A stretch of DNA of 64,000 nt from Lachnospiraceae bacterium P6B14 (GTDB taxonomy: Bacteria; Bacillota; Clostridia; Lachnospirales; Lachnospiraceae). Position numbers and translations under genes: made by a program. The notes under the pieces were generated by a model that was not told the origin of the DNA, did no database searches, and was given only the letters and a program-made list of their open reading frames with translations. The stretch lies in assembly GCA_000687695.1 (NCBI GenBank), contig JHWZ01000003.1, positions 171,430 to 235,429 on the forward strand. Reading direction: 5' to 3'. This document shows, one piece after another, positions 8,653 through 15,330 of this stretch (positions within the stretch are counted from its first letter, which is position 1; each line of letters opens with the position of its first letter).

Positions 8653-9834
8653 ATGAAAGAATTAGAGTTAAAATATGGTTGTAATCCGAATCAGAAACCG
8701 TCAAAAATATATGCTCAGGATGGTGGTGAATTACCGGTAAAAATACTGAATGGTAAACCGGGATATATCAACTTTCTTGATGCGTTAAATGGATGGCAGT
8801 TAGTCACAGAGCTTAAGAAAGCAACAGGGCTTCCGGCTGCCACATCATTCAAACATGTTTCACCGGCAGGTGCTGCAGTAGGACTTCCGCTCTCAGATGT
8901 TGAAGCAAAGATCTACTGGGTTGATGATCTGGGTGAGCTTTCTCCGCTTGCTGCTGCTTATGCGAGAGCACGTGGTGCGGACCGTATGTCATCATATGGT
9001 GATTTCATTGCTCTTTCTGATGTATGCGATGTATCTGCCGCACAGATCATAAAGAGAGAGTTTTCTGACGGTATCATCGCTCCGGGTTATGAGCCTGAGG
9101 CGCTCGAGATGCTCAAGGAAAAGAAAAAGGGCGCGTACGCCATCATCGAGATGGATCCGAACTTCGTTCCGCCTGAGATCGAGCACAAAGAGGTTTTCGG
9201 TATCACGTTTGAGCAGGGAAGAAATGAGTTAAATATCAACAAAGAGTTCTTTGATAATATCGTTACAAAGAATAAGGATCTTCCGGACAGTGCGCGTATC
9301 GATATGGCTGTTGCGATGATCACACTGAAGTACACACAGTCAAACTCAGTTTGCTTCGTAAAGGGTGGTCAGGCGATCGGTGTAGGAGCCGGACAGCAGT
9401 CACGTATCCACTGTACACGTCTTGCCGGACAGAAGGCTGATAACTGGCTTCTCAGACAGAGCCCGCAGGTTCTGAATCTTCCGTTCAAGGAGGAGATAAA
9501 GAGAGCTAATCGTGACAATGCGATCGATCTTTATATCGGTGCTGACTATATGGATGTCCTTGCGGACGGTGAGTGGGAGAAGGTCTTCACAGAGAAGCCT
9601 TCGGTATTCGAGGAGGCGGCCAAGAAGGCATGGATAAAGGAGTACGCTAAGGATGTGGTTTGCGGATCTGATGCGTTCTTCCCGTTCAGTGACAATGTGG
9701 AGAGAGCGTTCCGCTCGGGCGTTAAGTATATCGCACAGCCGGGTGGATCGATCAGGGATGACGAGGTTATCGAGGCGTGCGATAAGCATGATATCGTTAT
9801 GAGTTTCACCGGTATTCGTTTGTTCCACCACTGA
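8653..9834 (+). CDS. purH: AICAR transformylase (transformylase-only PurH)
   Basis: 393 residues corresponding to the formyltransferase half of bifunctional PurH; the N-terminal IMP cyclohydrolase half is absent. The catalytic Lys-His pair is in TSFKHVSPAGAAVG; other family segments are ALSDVCDVSAAQIIKREF, QSNSVCFVKGGQAIGVGAGQ, SRIHCTRLAG, DAFFPFSDNVERA and YIAQPGGSIRDDEVI. It transfers the formyl group from 10-formyl-THF to AICAR. I choose ATG 8653 because GGAGG (8643-8647) lies 5 bp upstream; the ATG at 8641 would overlap that site. With purO upstream it completes IMP synthesis. Confidence 0.92.
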   Translation: MKELELKYGCNPNQKPSKIYAQDGGELPVKILNGKPGYINFLDALNGWQLVTELKKATGLPAATSFKHVSPAGAAVGLPLSDVEAKIYWVDDLGELSPLAAAYARARGADRMSSYGDFIALSDVCDVSAAQIIKREFSDGIIAPGYEPEALEMLKEKKKGAYAIIEMDPNFVPPEIEHKEVFGITFEQGRNELNINKEFFDNIVTKNKDLPDSARIDMAVAMITLKYTQSNSVCFVKGGQAIGVGAGQQSRIHCTRLAGQKADNWLLRQSPQVLNLPFKEEIKRANRDNAIDLYIGADYMDVLADGEWEKVFTEKPSVFEEAAKKAWIKEYAKDVVCGSDAFFPFSDNVERAFRSGVKYIAQPGGSIRDDEVIEACDKHDIVMSFTGIRLFHH

Positions 9835-9846
9835 ATCAAGATGATG

Positions 9847-10022
9847 TGACGTGGCCCGATTCGGGCAGCTTTGTTCTGTCCGTTCGGGACTCCGCTTGCG
9901 CCATTCCCGAACGCAGCGGTGCACGGCTTGAGAAAACTCTTCGAGTTTTCTGACCAAGCCTGCGCACCGGCGTTCGCGACAGGTCCCTCACTGAGACAGA
10001 TCAAACTGCCCTGTGGGGCCAC
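9847..10022 (+). repeat. Structured intercistronic element, family A copy 2 (after purH)
   Basis: Best-formed copy. P1: GTGGCC (9851-9856) with GGCCAC (10017-10022) and GGGCAG (9863-9868) with CTGCCC (10006-10011). P2: GGGAC (9886-9890) with GTCCC (9983-9987). Unpaired TCCGCTTGCGCCAT lies between. P3: CGAACGC-AG-CGGTGC (9908-9922) with GCACCGGCGTTCG (9964-9976), leaving AG as a 2-nt bulge. The tip is an AGAAAACTC/GAGTTTTCT hairpin. It begins 12 bp after the purH stop and lies before asd. Confidence 0.8.
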
Positions 10023-10121
10023 TGTTTTCAGATGTTTTTAATCAAGTAGTGGAACATAAATAGTAAAAACAATACAATTCATACTTTGATAGAATTATGA
10101 GAAGAAAGAAGGTTGAAAGAA

Positions 10122-11207
10122 ATGAGTGATAAGTTAAGAGTAGGTATCCTTGGGGGTACCGGTATGGTAGGTCAGCGATTTGTATCGCTGTTGGAGAATC
10201 ATCCGTGGTTCGAGGTTGTGGCTATCGCTGCGAGTCCGAGAAGTGCGGGCAAGACTTATGAGGAGGCCGTAGGCGGACGTTGGAAGATGGATACTCCGAT
10301 GCCGGAGGCCGTAAAGAATATCATCGTTAAAAATGTCAACGAGGTTGAGGAAGTAGCTAAGGAAGTTGACTTCTGCTTCTCAGCTGTTGATATGACCAAG
10401 GATGAGATCAAAAAGATAGAAGAGGACTATGCAAAGGCTGAGACTCCGGTTGTCTCAAACAACAGTGCACATCGTTGGACTCCTGATGTCCCGATGATCA
10501 TCCCGGAGATCAATCCTGAGCATCTCGAAGTCATCGAGCATCAGAAAAAGAGACTCGGTACTACTCGCGGATTCATCTGTGTTAAACCGAACTGCTCTAT
10601 CCAGAGTTATACTCCGGTACTTACAGCATGGAAGAAGTTTGAGCCGACCGTAGCTGTGGTTACTACTTATCAGGCTATCTCGGGTGCAGGAAAGACTTTT
10701 AAAGATTGGCCGGAGATGGAGCACAACATCATTCCGTTCATCGGTGGTGAGGAAGAAAAAAGTGAGAAAGAGCCATTAAGAGTATGGGGACATGTTGAGA
10801 ACGGAGTCATCGTTCCGGCAGAGAATCCGATCATCACCAGTCAGTGTATCCGTGTGCCGGTACTGAACGGTCATACCGCGGCGGCGTTCGTTAATCTGAA
10901 TAAAAAGGCAACTAAGGAAGAGCTTATCGAGGCTATGGTTAATTTCTCAGGTGAGCCGCAGTCGCTCGGACTGCCCAGCGCACCGAAGCAGTTCATCCAG
11001 TATCTGGAGGATGACAATCGTCCGCAGGTGGCTCTGGATGTTGACTATGAGAATGGTTACGGTATCAGCATCGGACGCCTCAGAGAGGATAGTTACTTCG
11101 ATTGGAAGTTCGTTGGACTTTCACACAACACTGTCCGCGGTGCTGCAGGCGGTGGTGTGCTTATGGCTGAGCTTCTTAAGGCGAAAGGATTTATTGATAA
11201 AAAATAA
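10122..11207 (+). CDS. asd: Aspartate-semialdehyde dehydrogenase
   Basis: 361 residues of the archaeal/fungal-like Asd branch. It makes aspartate-4-semialdehyde for lysine/diaminopimelate, threonine and methionine. Visible signatures: N-terminal Rossmann LRVGILGGTGMVGQRFVSLL, catalytic cysteine in CVKPNCSIQSY, the QAISGAGKT loop, CIRVPVLNGHTAAAFVNL, and GGGVLMAELL at the end. ATG 10122 follows AGAAGG at 9 bp; an in-frame TTG at 10113 is less likely. It is followed after about 45 bp by a Nudix-like gene. Confidence 0.93.
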   Translation: MSDKLRVGILGGTGMVGQRFVSLLENHPWFEVVAIAASPRSAGKTYEEAVGGRWKMDTPMPEAVKNIIVKNVNEVEEVAKEVDFCFSAVDMTKDEIKKIEEDYAKAETPVVSNNSAHRWTPDVPMIIPEINPEHLEVIEHQKKRLGTTRGFICVKPNCSIQSYTPVLTAWKKFEPTVAVVTTYQAISGAGKTFKDWPEMEHNIIPFIGGEEEKSEKEPLRVWGHVENGVIVPAENPIITSQCIRVPVLNGHTAAAFVNLNKKATKEELIEAMVNFSGEPQSLGLPSAPKQFIQYLEDDNRPQVALDVDYENGYGISIGRLREDSYFDWKFVGLSHNTVRGAAGGGVLMAELLKAKGFIDKK

Positions 11208-11252
11208 TTGAGGTTTTGCCCGGTTGGCATATACCTCGGAATGGCGGTGAAT

Positions 11253-11714
11253 ATGGAAAAGTTTAGATTCTTGGTTAAGGGTATTGTCCGTTATCAGGAC
11301 ACATATCTTGCAGTGGAGCGCTGGTATGACGATCGTATCTTCGATCCTTATCAGTGGGAGTTCCTCGACGGTGTGATGGAGTTCGGTGAGACACCGGAGA
11401 CTGCTGTGTGCAGAGTGTGCTCCGAGAGAGTGGGACTGAATGTGGAGGTTGTCAAACCACTCTACACATGGGGCTTTACTGCCGGTGAGGTCTGCACTGC
11501 GGGCATAGCATTTTTAGTAGATACGAACTCTCCTGAGACTGTGCTTTCCGAGGATCTGCATGATTGCCGCTGGGTGACCAAGGATGAGATCTCTCACGTG
11601 ATCACAAATAACAATGTTGTAGAAGATATCAGAAACTGCGGTTTCATTGAGGACTTCGGTCTGGATGATTTCGGCGATCTGGATCTTTTTATCGACCCGA
11701 TGGATATAGAGTAG
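11253..11714 (+). CDS. Nudix-like protein with degenerate Nudix box
   Basis: 153 residues. The overall pattern is a Nudix hydrolase: VKGIVRYQDTYLAVERW strand region, then G-x5-E-x7-R in GVMEFGETPETAVCRVCSERVGL. The canonical REUxEE core reads RVCSER, so two of the metal-binding glutamates are replaced (Val and Arg). Hydrolysis may be weak or lost. The acidic C-terminus (EDFGLDDFGDLDLFIDPMD) is unusual. ATG 11253 has GGCGG at 5 bp; ATG 11241 is also possible. It sits 16 bp upstream of pyrF. Confidence 0.72.
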   Translation: MEKFRFLVKGIVRYQDTYLAVERWYDDRIFDPYQWEFLDGVMEFGETPETAVCRVCSERVGLNVEVVKPLYTWGFTAGEVCTAGIAFLVDTNSPETVLSEDLHDCRWVTKDEISHVITNNNVVEDIRNCGFIEDFGLDDFGDLDLFIDPMDIE

Positions 11715-11730
11715 GACGGAGGACAGCACG

Positions 11731-12648
11731 ATGATTTCAACTCTAATTGAAAAGATAAAGGAGAAAAAGGCTCCGGTCGTAGTCGGACTTGACCCGATGT
11801 TTTCGTATGTTCCGAAGCATGTCGCGGATTCTGCTTTCGAGCAGTTCGAGGAGACACTGGGAACAGCAGGCGAGGCTATCTGGCAATTCAACAAAGAGAT
11901 CATCGACCAGATATATGACCTCGTACCTGCAGTAAAACCGCAGATCGCGATGTATGAGCAGTACGGTCTGCCTGGTATGATGGTGTTTGACAAGACGGTT
12001 AAATACTGCAAGCAGAAGGGACTTGTTGTTATCGGTGATATCAAGCGTGGCGACATCGGTTCCACATCTGAGGCATATGCGAACGGTCATATCGGTTCCG
12101 TGACGATCGGACGTACCGAGCTTCGAGGCTTCTATGAGGATATCGTGACCGTCAATCCGTATCTCGGTTCTGACGGCGTTATGCCTTTTGTGGATGCCTG
12201 CAAGAAGCATGATAAGGGTATTTTTGTCCTGGTTAAGACATCTAACCCGTCATCAGGTGAGTTCCAGGATAGGCTTATCGACGGAAAGCCGTTATATGAG
12301 CATGTGGCTGACAAGGTAAACGAGTGGGGGGCTGACTGCATGGACGGTGAGTACTCGGAGGTCGGTGCAGTGGTAGGCGCGACATATCCTGAGATGGGAG
12401 CCACCCTTCGTAAAAAGATGCCGCACAGCTACATCCTAGTGCCGGGTTACGGCGCACAGGGTGGTACAGCAGAGAGTCTTCGTCCTTACTTCAACGAGGA
12501 CGGTCTCGGTGCGATAGTGAACTCTTCGAGAGGCATCATCTGCGCTTATCAGCAGGACAAGTATAAAGAGTTTGGAGAGCAGAACTTCGCCTTGGCATCA
12601 CGCCAGGCGGTTCTTGATATGATTGACGATATTAATTCGATTTTCTGA
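11731..12648 (+). CDS. pyrF: Orotidine 5'-phosphate decarboxylase, type 2
   Basis: 305 residues, the longer type 2 PyrF found in clostridia. It decarboxylates OMP to UMP, the last step of pyrimidine synthesis. The catalytic Asp-x-Lys-x2-Asp is in VIGDIKRGDIGSTSEAYA; further segments are VVGLDPMFSYVP, LVKTSNPSSGEFQD, VVGATYPEMGATLRK and PGYGAQGGTAE. The ATG follows CGGAGGA. Its usual clostridial neighbours pyrK and pyrD resume only at 31.6 kb, after an 18-kb surface island. The TGA stop lies in the left arm of a terminator-like hairpin. Confidence 0.95.
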   Translation: MISTLIEKIKEKKAPVVVGLDPMFSYVPKHVADSAFEQFEETLGTAGEAIWQFNKEIIDQIYDLVPAVKPQIAMYEQYGLPGMMVFDKTVKYCKQKGLVVIGDIKRGDIGSTSEAYANGHIGSVTIGRTELRGFYEDIVTVNPYLGSDGVMPFVDACKKHDKGIFVLVKTSNPSSGEFQDRLIDGKPLYEHVADKVNEWGADCMDGEYSEVGAVVGATYPEMGATLRKKMPHSYILVPGYGAQGGTAESLRPYFNEDGLGAIVNSSRGIICAYQQDKYKEFGEQNFALASRQAVLDMIDDINSIF

Positions 12649-12682
12649 CCGGATCATAAAGCTTCTTTAAATAATCCGGTCA
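12646..12682. terminator. Bidirectional hairpin between pyrF and the anti-sigma gene
   Basis: TGACCGGAT (12646-12654) pairs perfectly with ATCCGGTCA (12674-12682), with an inner AAAG/CTTT. It includes the pyrF stop and ends 1 bp before the stop of the convergent gene. The U-run is weak on both sides, so it may be a boundary hairpin more than a strong terminator. Confidence 0.6.
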
Positions 12683-12683
12683 G

Positions 12684-13016
12684 TTAGTTTTCCTGTTCAG
12701 GCTGTTCCTTCGGTCCTTTTGCGATCAGGATTACCGCGACGATCATTCCGAGCACGCCCACAGCGGCGGTTATCCACAGAATGCCTGTCGAGGAGCCTAT
12801 CATGCTCGCGAGATCGTCGGGCGTCTCCGTAGAATTAGTATCGGAACCGCTTCCGAATATCAAAAGTGCGCCCGAGAACACTGTCAGAGCAAAGCAGGCC
12901 GCGAGTGCCGCATAATGTTGCCACTGCACCCTGCGTCTGGCTGGTCTTTCATCAGCTTCTGCTATATATTTCATATCCACATCGCTCAATACATCCAGAA
13001 AATCAATTCCCTTCAT
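12684..13016 (-). CDS. Putative anti-sigma factor / small membrane protein
   Basis: 110 residues. The N-terminus is a soluble acidic-basic stretch (FLDVLSDVDMKYIAEADE, then RPARRR), followed by two hydrophobic helices (about 32-52 and 78-98) joined by a polar extracellular loop, and a short charged tail. There is no zinc-binding HxxxCxxC. This size and topology, and its place 33 bp downstream of an ECF sigma gene on the same strand, fit a membrane anti-sigma factor. That role is inferred from context. Start ATG follows AGGAGGTACC. Confidence 0.65.
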   Translation of the reverse strand: MKGIDFLDVLSDVDMKYIAEADERPARRRVQWQHYAALAACFALTVFSGALLIFGSGSDTNSTETPDDLASMIGSSTGILWITAAVGVLGMIVAVILIAKGPKEQPEQEN

Positions 13017-13049
13017 TTGGTACCTCCTATCATGGTCTGCGCATTGCCA

Positions 13050-13610
13050 CTACACGGTGAATCCATCCAGCTGCAGATGCTCTCGAAGCCGATTGCGAGT
13101 CCTCATCAGCAACGTTTTTACCTTGCTCTCAGAATACCCGTAGAACTTCGCAATATCCTTTATATCTTCCATGTACCAGTAGCGGCGCATAAACACGCAG
13201 CGCTGGTCTTTTTTTAATCCCGCCAAAAACCGATTCATAGACTCTGAAAACGCGAGACGGTCAACGATACCGTCTCCGGATCCCTTGCTCATCAGACAGG
13301 AATCGATCTCATCAGTCAGGTAAACGATATCTGCGCCGCGCTTCTGAGCGTGCAAACGTCTGTAGCGGTCAATTGAAAAACAGCGCGCTATCCGTGCGAG
13401 ATACGGATAAAAATGTGACGTAGGAGAATCCGGTGGGATGTTGTCCCAAGCGCGAAGATAGGTATCATTAACACACTCCTCAGCGGTCCCTGAATCATAA
13501 ACCACCTTGAAGGAGAGTGAAAACAGCTTTCTCCCGTACATATCAGAGGTTTCCTTGATCGCCTGCTGATCCCTATCGAAATATAGCCTGATGATCTCCT
13601 CATCACTCAT
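13050..13610 (-). CDS. ECF-type RNA polymerase sigma factor
   Basis: 186 residues with sigma region 2 (IRLYFDRDQQAIKETSDMYGRKLFSLSFKVV, then ECVNDTYLRAWDNIPP) and region 4 helix-turn-helix (RCVFMRRYWYMEDIKDIAKFYGYSESKVKTLLMRTRNRL). No regions 1 or 3, as in ECF sigmas. It should direct RNA polymerase to a small regulon, probably controlled by the membrane protein encoded just downstream. The ATG follows GGAGATACG. A PrsW-type protease, the kind of enzyme that destroys anti-sigma factors in Bacillus, is encoded divergently 320 bp away. Confidence 0.9.
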   Translation of the reverse strand: MSDEEIIRLYFDRDQQAIKETSDMYGRKLFSLSFKVVYDSGTAEECVNDTYLRAWDNIPPDSPTSHFYPYLARIARCFSIDRYRRLHAQKRGADIVYLTDEIDSCLMSKGSGDGIVDRLAFSESMNRFLAGLKKDQRCVFMRRYWYMEDIKDIAKFYGYSESKVKTLLMRTRNRLREHLQLDGFTV

Positions 13611-13638
13611 AATCGTATCTCCTGTATTTCTCTACCCT

Positions 13639-13669
13639 GTTATCCGCATTACCGGAGGTATAGGTTGCA
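13639..13669 (-). promoter_or_regulatory. Candidate ECF (possibly autoregulatory) promoter of the sigma gene
   Basis: On the minus strand TGCAACC (13663-13669) is followed after 17 bp by GGATAAC (13639-13645), upstream of the sigma gene start. AAC-containing -35 boxes are typical of ECF promoters. I found no matching pair upstream of the surface genes, so the target set is unknown. The rest of the 13611-13927 gap holds A/T-rich sequence and the forward promoter listed next. Confidence 0.35.
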
Positions 13670-13797
13670 TTTTCAAAAAAAGTTTCTAAAAAAGTATCAT
13701 CAGATAGTCTCTGATTGAACGATTATAACAAATCAAAAAAAGTCTGTCAACATATGTCATTTTTTGTATAAAAAAACTGAAAAAACGCCGATTTTCC

Positions 13798-13827
13798 TTG
13801 ACTTTTCGAGGGGGGGTGTGATAGAAT
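13798..13827 (+). promoter_or_regulatory. SigA-type promoter of the PrsW gene / surface island
   Basis: TTGACT (13798-13803), 18-bp spacer containing a run of seven G, TAGAAT (13822-13827). Transcription would begin about 90 bp before the PrsW start codon. Confidence 0.65.
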
Positions 13828-13927
13828 ATTATGTATTCATGTAAAAATTTCTACCTATATTATGCAAAAAAATGCTTTTATTTATTGCAATACATTTCAT
13901 AAAACACGTAAGGTGAAAGGAGTAAAA

Positions 13928-14593
13928 ATGGATAGCACGATCGAATACACCTGTTTTATATGTATCATGATCCCGCTTCTGATGATGACGATCACAGTGA
14001 AAGCGGAGTCGAGGCTCCTGACGGGAAGTGTGGCACTGGGCTTGTTCATCTGCCTTTTCTCATCAGAGGTCAGCGGAGCGGTGATCCGCGCATTCGGCCT
14101 GACGAACACACAGTTCATCACGACGAACGCAACACCTATTATAGAAGAGTTACTGAAAGCGATCCCGCTTTTGGTCTACGCCTTCAGGTTCTCAAGCCGG
14201 AGAGACAAGCTGCTCTCATGCGGCTTTGGCATAGGAGTCGGCTTTGCGGTGCTGGAGAATATAGTTATACTCCTTCGCGCCATCATGAGCAATCCTGAAA
14301 GTGCCAACTACCTTTGGGCATTTGTAAGGGGCTTCGGTTCCGGTCTGATGCACTCGGTATCAACTATGATGATCGGAGTTGTGATTAGCATCGTAATGAA
14401 ACAGAAAAAGCTGCTCCTGCCGGGAACGGTTGCCATACTGAGTGTGGCAGTGGCTTATCATGCCATCTACAACGCGCTTATTCAGACAGATCTGAGACAC
14501 CTCGGTATCGTGCTTCCGCTCGTAACCTACATCGCGCTCGCACCTATGACCCTCAAAGGAAACGGTGCAAAAGCACAGAAGGAGGTGGCGTAA
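13928..14593 (+). CDS. PrsW-family intramembrane metalloprotease
   Basis: 221 residues, about seven membrane helices. The family motifs are present in order: EELLK (TPIIEELLKAIPLLVY), GFAVLEN (GIGVGFAVLENIVIL), the histidine in GSGLMHSVSTMM, and YHAIYNA near the end. In Bacillus, PrsW makes the first cut in the anti-sigma factor RsiW. Here it is beside an ECF sigma/anti-sigma pair and heads a run of surface-protein genes, so it could release sigma or process the surface proteins' C-termini; both are inference. ATG 13928 follows AAAGGAG. Confidence 0.85.
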   Translation: MDSTIEYTCFICIMIPLLMMTITVKAESRLLTGSVALGLFICLFSSEVSGAVIRAFGLTNTQFITTNATPIIEELLKAIPLLVYAFRFSSRRDKLLSCGFGIGVGFAVLENIVILLRAIMSNPESANYLWAFVRGFGSGLMHSVSTMMIGVVISIVMKQKKLLLPGTVAILSVAVAYHAIYNALIQTDLRHLGIVLPLVTYIALAPMTLKGNGAKAQKEVA

Positions 14594-15250
14594 ATGAACT
14601 CACAGATCATACTTGAGATTCTATATACTGTAGCGGCATTTATTGCTACATTTATAGGAACGTTTAAGTATTTCAGAAAAAAAAGCCCGCTGTTTCTCCA
14701 GATGGTGGTTTGTATGATGGGCTGCCGTTTCTTCAACGGTCTGCTCGATCTGTTACTAGTATATAGCAAGATGAATATGGATACCTTTACCGTTTCATCG
14801 CTCGTACAGCTTGCACAGTTTTTATTCCTGATCTGCGCCAATATCGGTGCGCTTGACCATCTGTGTGATGACGGTTCCAAGTCGAACCGAAAATATCGTA
14901 TCATAGCTGCATTGATCCCGCTATTGATCTATGGCGTCCTGATCTGGTATACGATCTACGACGAGTTCAACGCGGCGGAAAAGTTTATGCTGTTGATCGC
15001 TGTGCCGGTTCCTTTGTATTCTCTTTACTATCACATAAAGCATTTGATAATCCCGGATGTGGAGGGTGGTATCATCAGGACGATCCGTCCATTTAACGCC
15101 ATCTGCATTCTGAACTGCGTAGCATTTTTCGCAGAGTATACATTCAAGTATGGTTCGATTTACTGGTATGTGGCAGTGTCGATCGAAGTGTTCGTGTCTA
15201 TCGCCATTATTCCGGTGTTAACTCACGGAATAAAAAAATGGTCAGCATGA
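14594..15250 (+). CDS. Integral membrane protein of unknown function
   Basis: 218 residues, about seven hydrophobic segments with short polar loops; an Asp-His-Leu-Cys-Asp-Asp-Gly loop near residue 90 is the only notable soluble patch. I do not recognise the family. The start codon directly abuts the PrsW stop, so the two are almost certainly translated together and may act together. The region resembles small sensor-type membrane domains in size and helix number but lacks any signalling domain. Confidence 0.7.
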   Translation: MNSQIILEILYTVAAFIATFIGTFKYFRKKSPLFLQMVVCMMGCRFFNGLLDLLLVYSKMNMDTFTVSSLVQLAQFLFLICANIGALDHLCDDGSKSNRKYRIIAALIPLLIYGVLIWYTIYDEFNAAEKFMLLIAVPVPLYSLYYHIKHLIIPDVEGGIIRTIRPFNAICILNCVAFFAEYTFKYGSIYWYVAVSIEVFVSIAIIPVLTHGIKKWSA

Positions 15251-15330
15251 TGTGACGCGCAGGATATACTTTTCGGTTACAGGGTTGAAAGCCTTTATTT
15301 CAAAACTACACTCGCAAGGAGGGGATTCCA

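Noticed and set aside
9546..10022. Minus-strand open frame over the 3' end of purH and the following gap
   Set aside because: Mirrors the purH coding pattern and the inverted repeats; no start signal and no family likeness.
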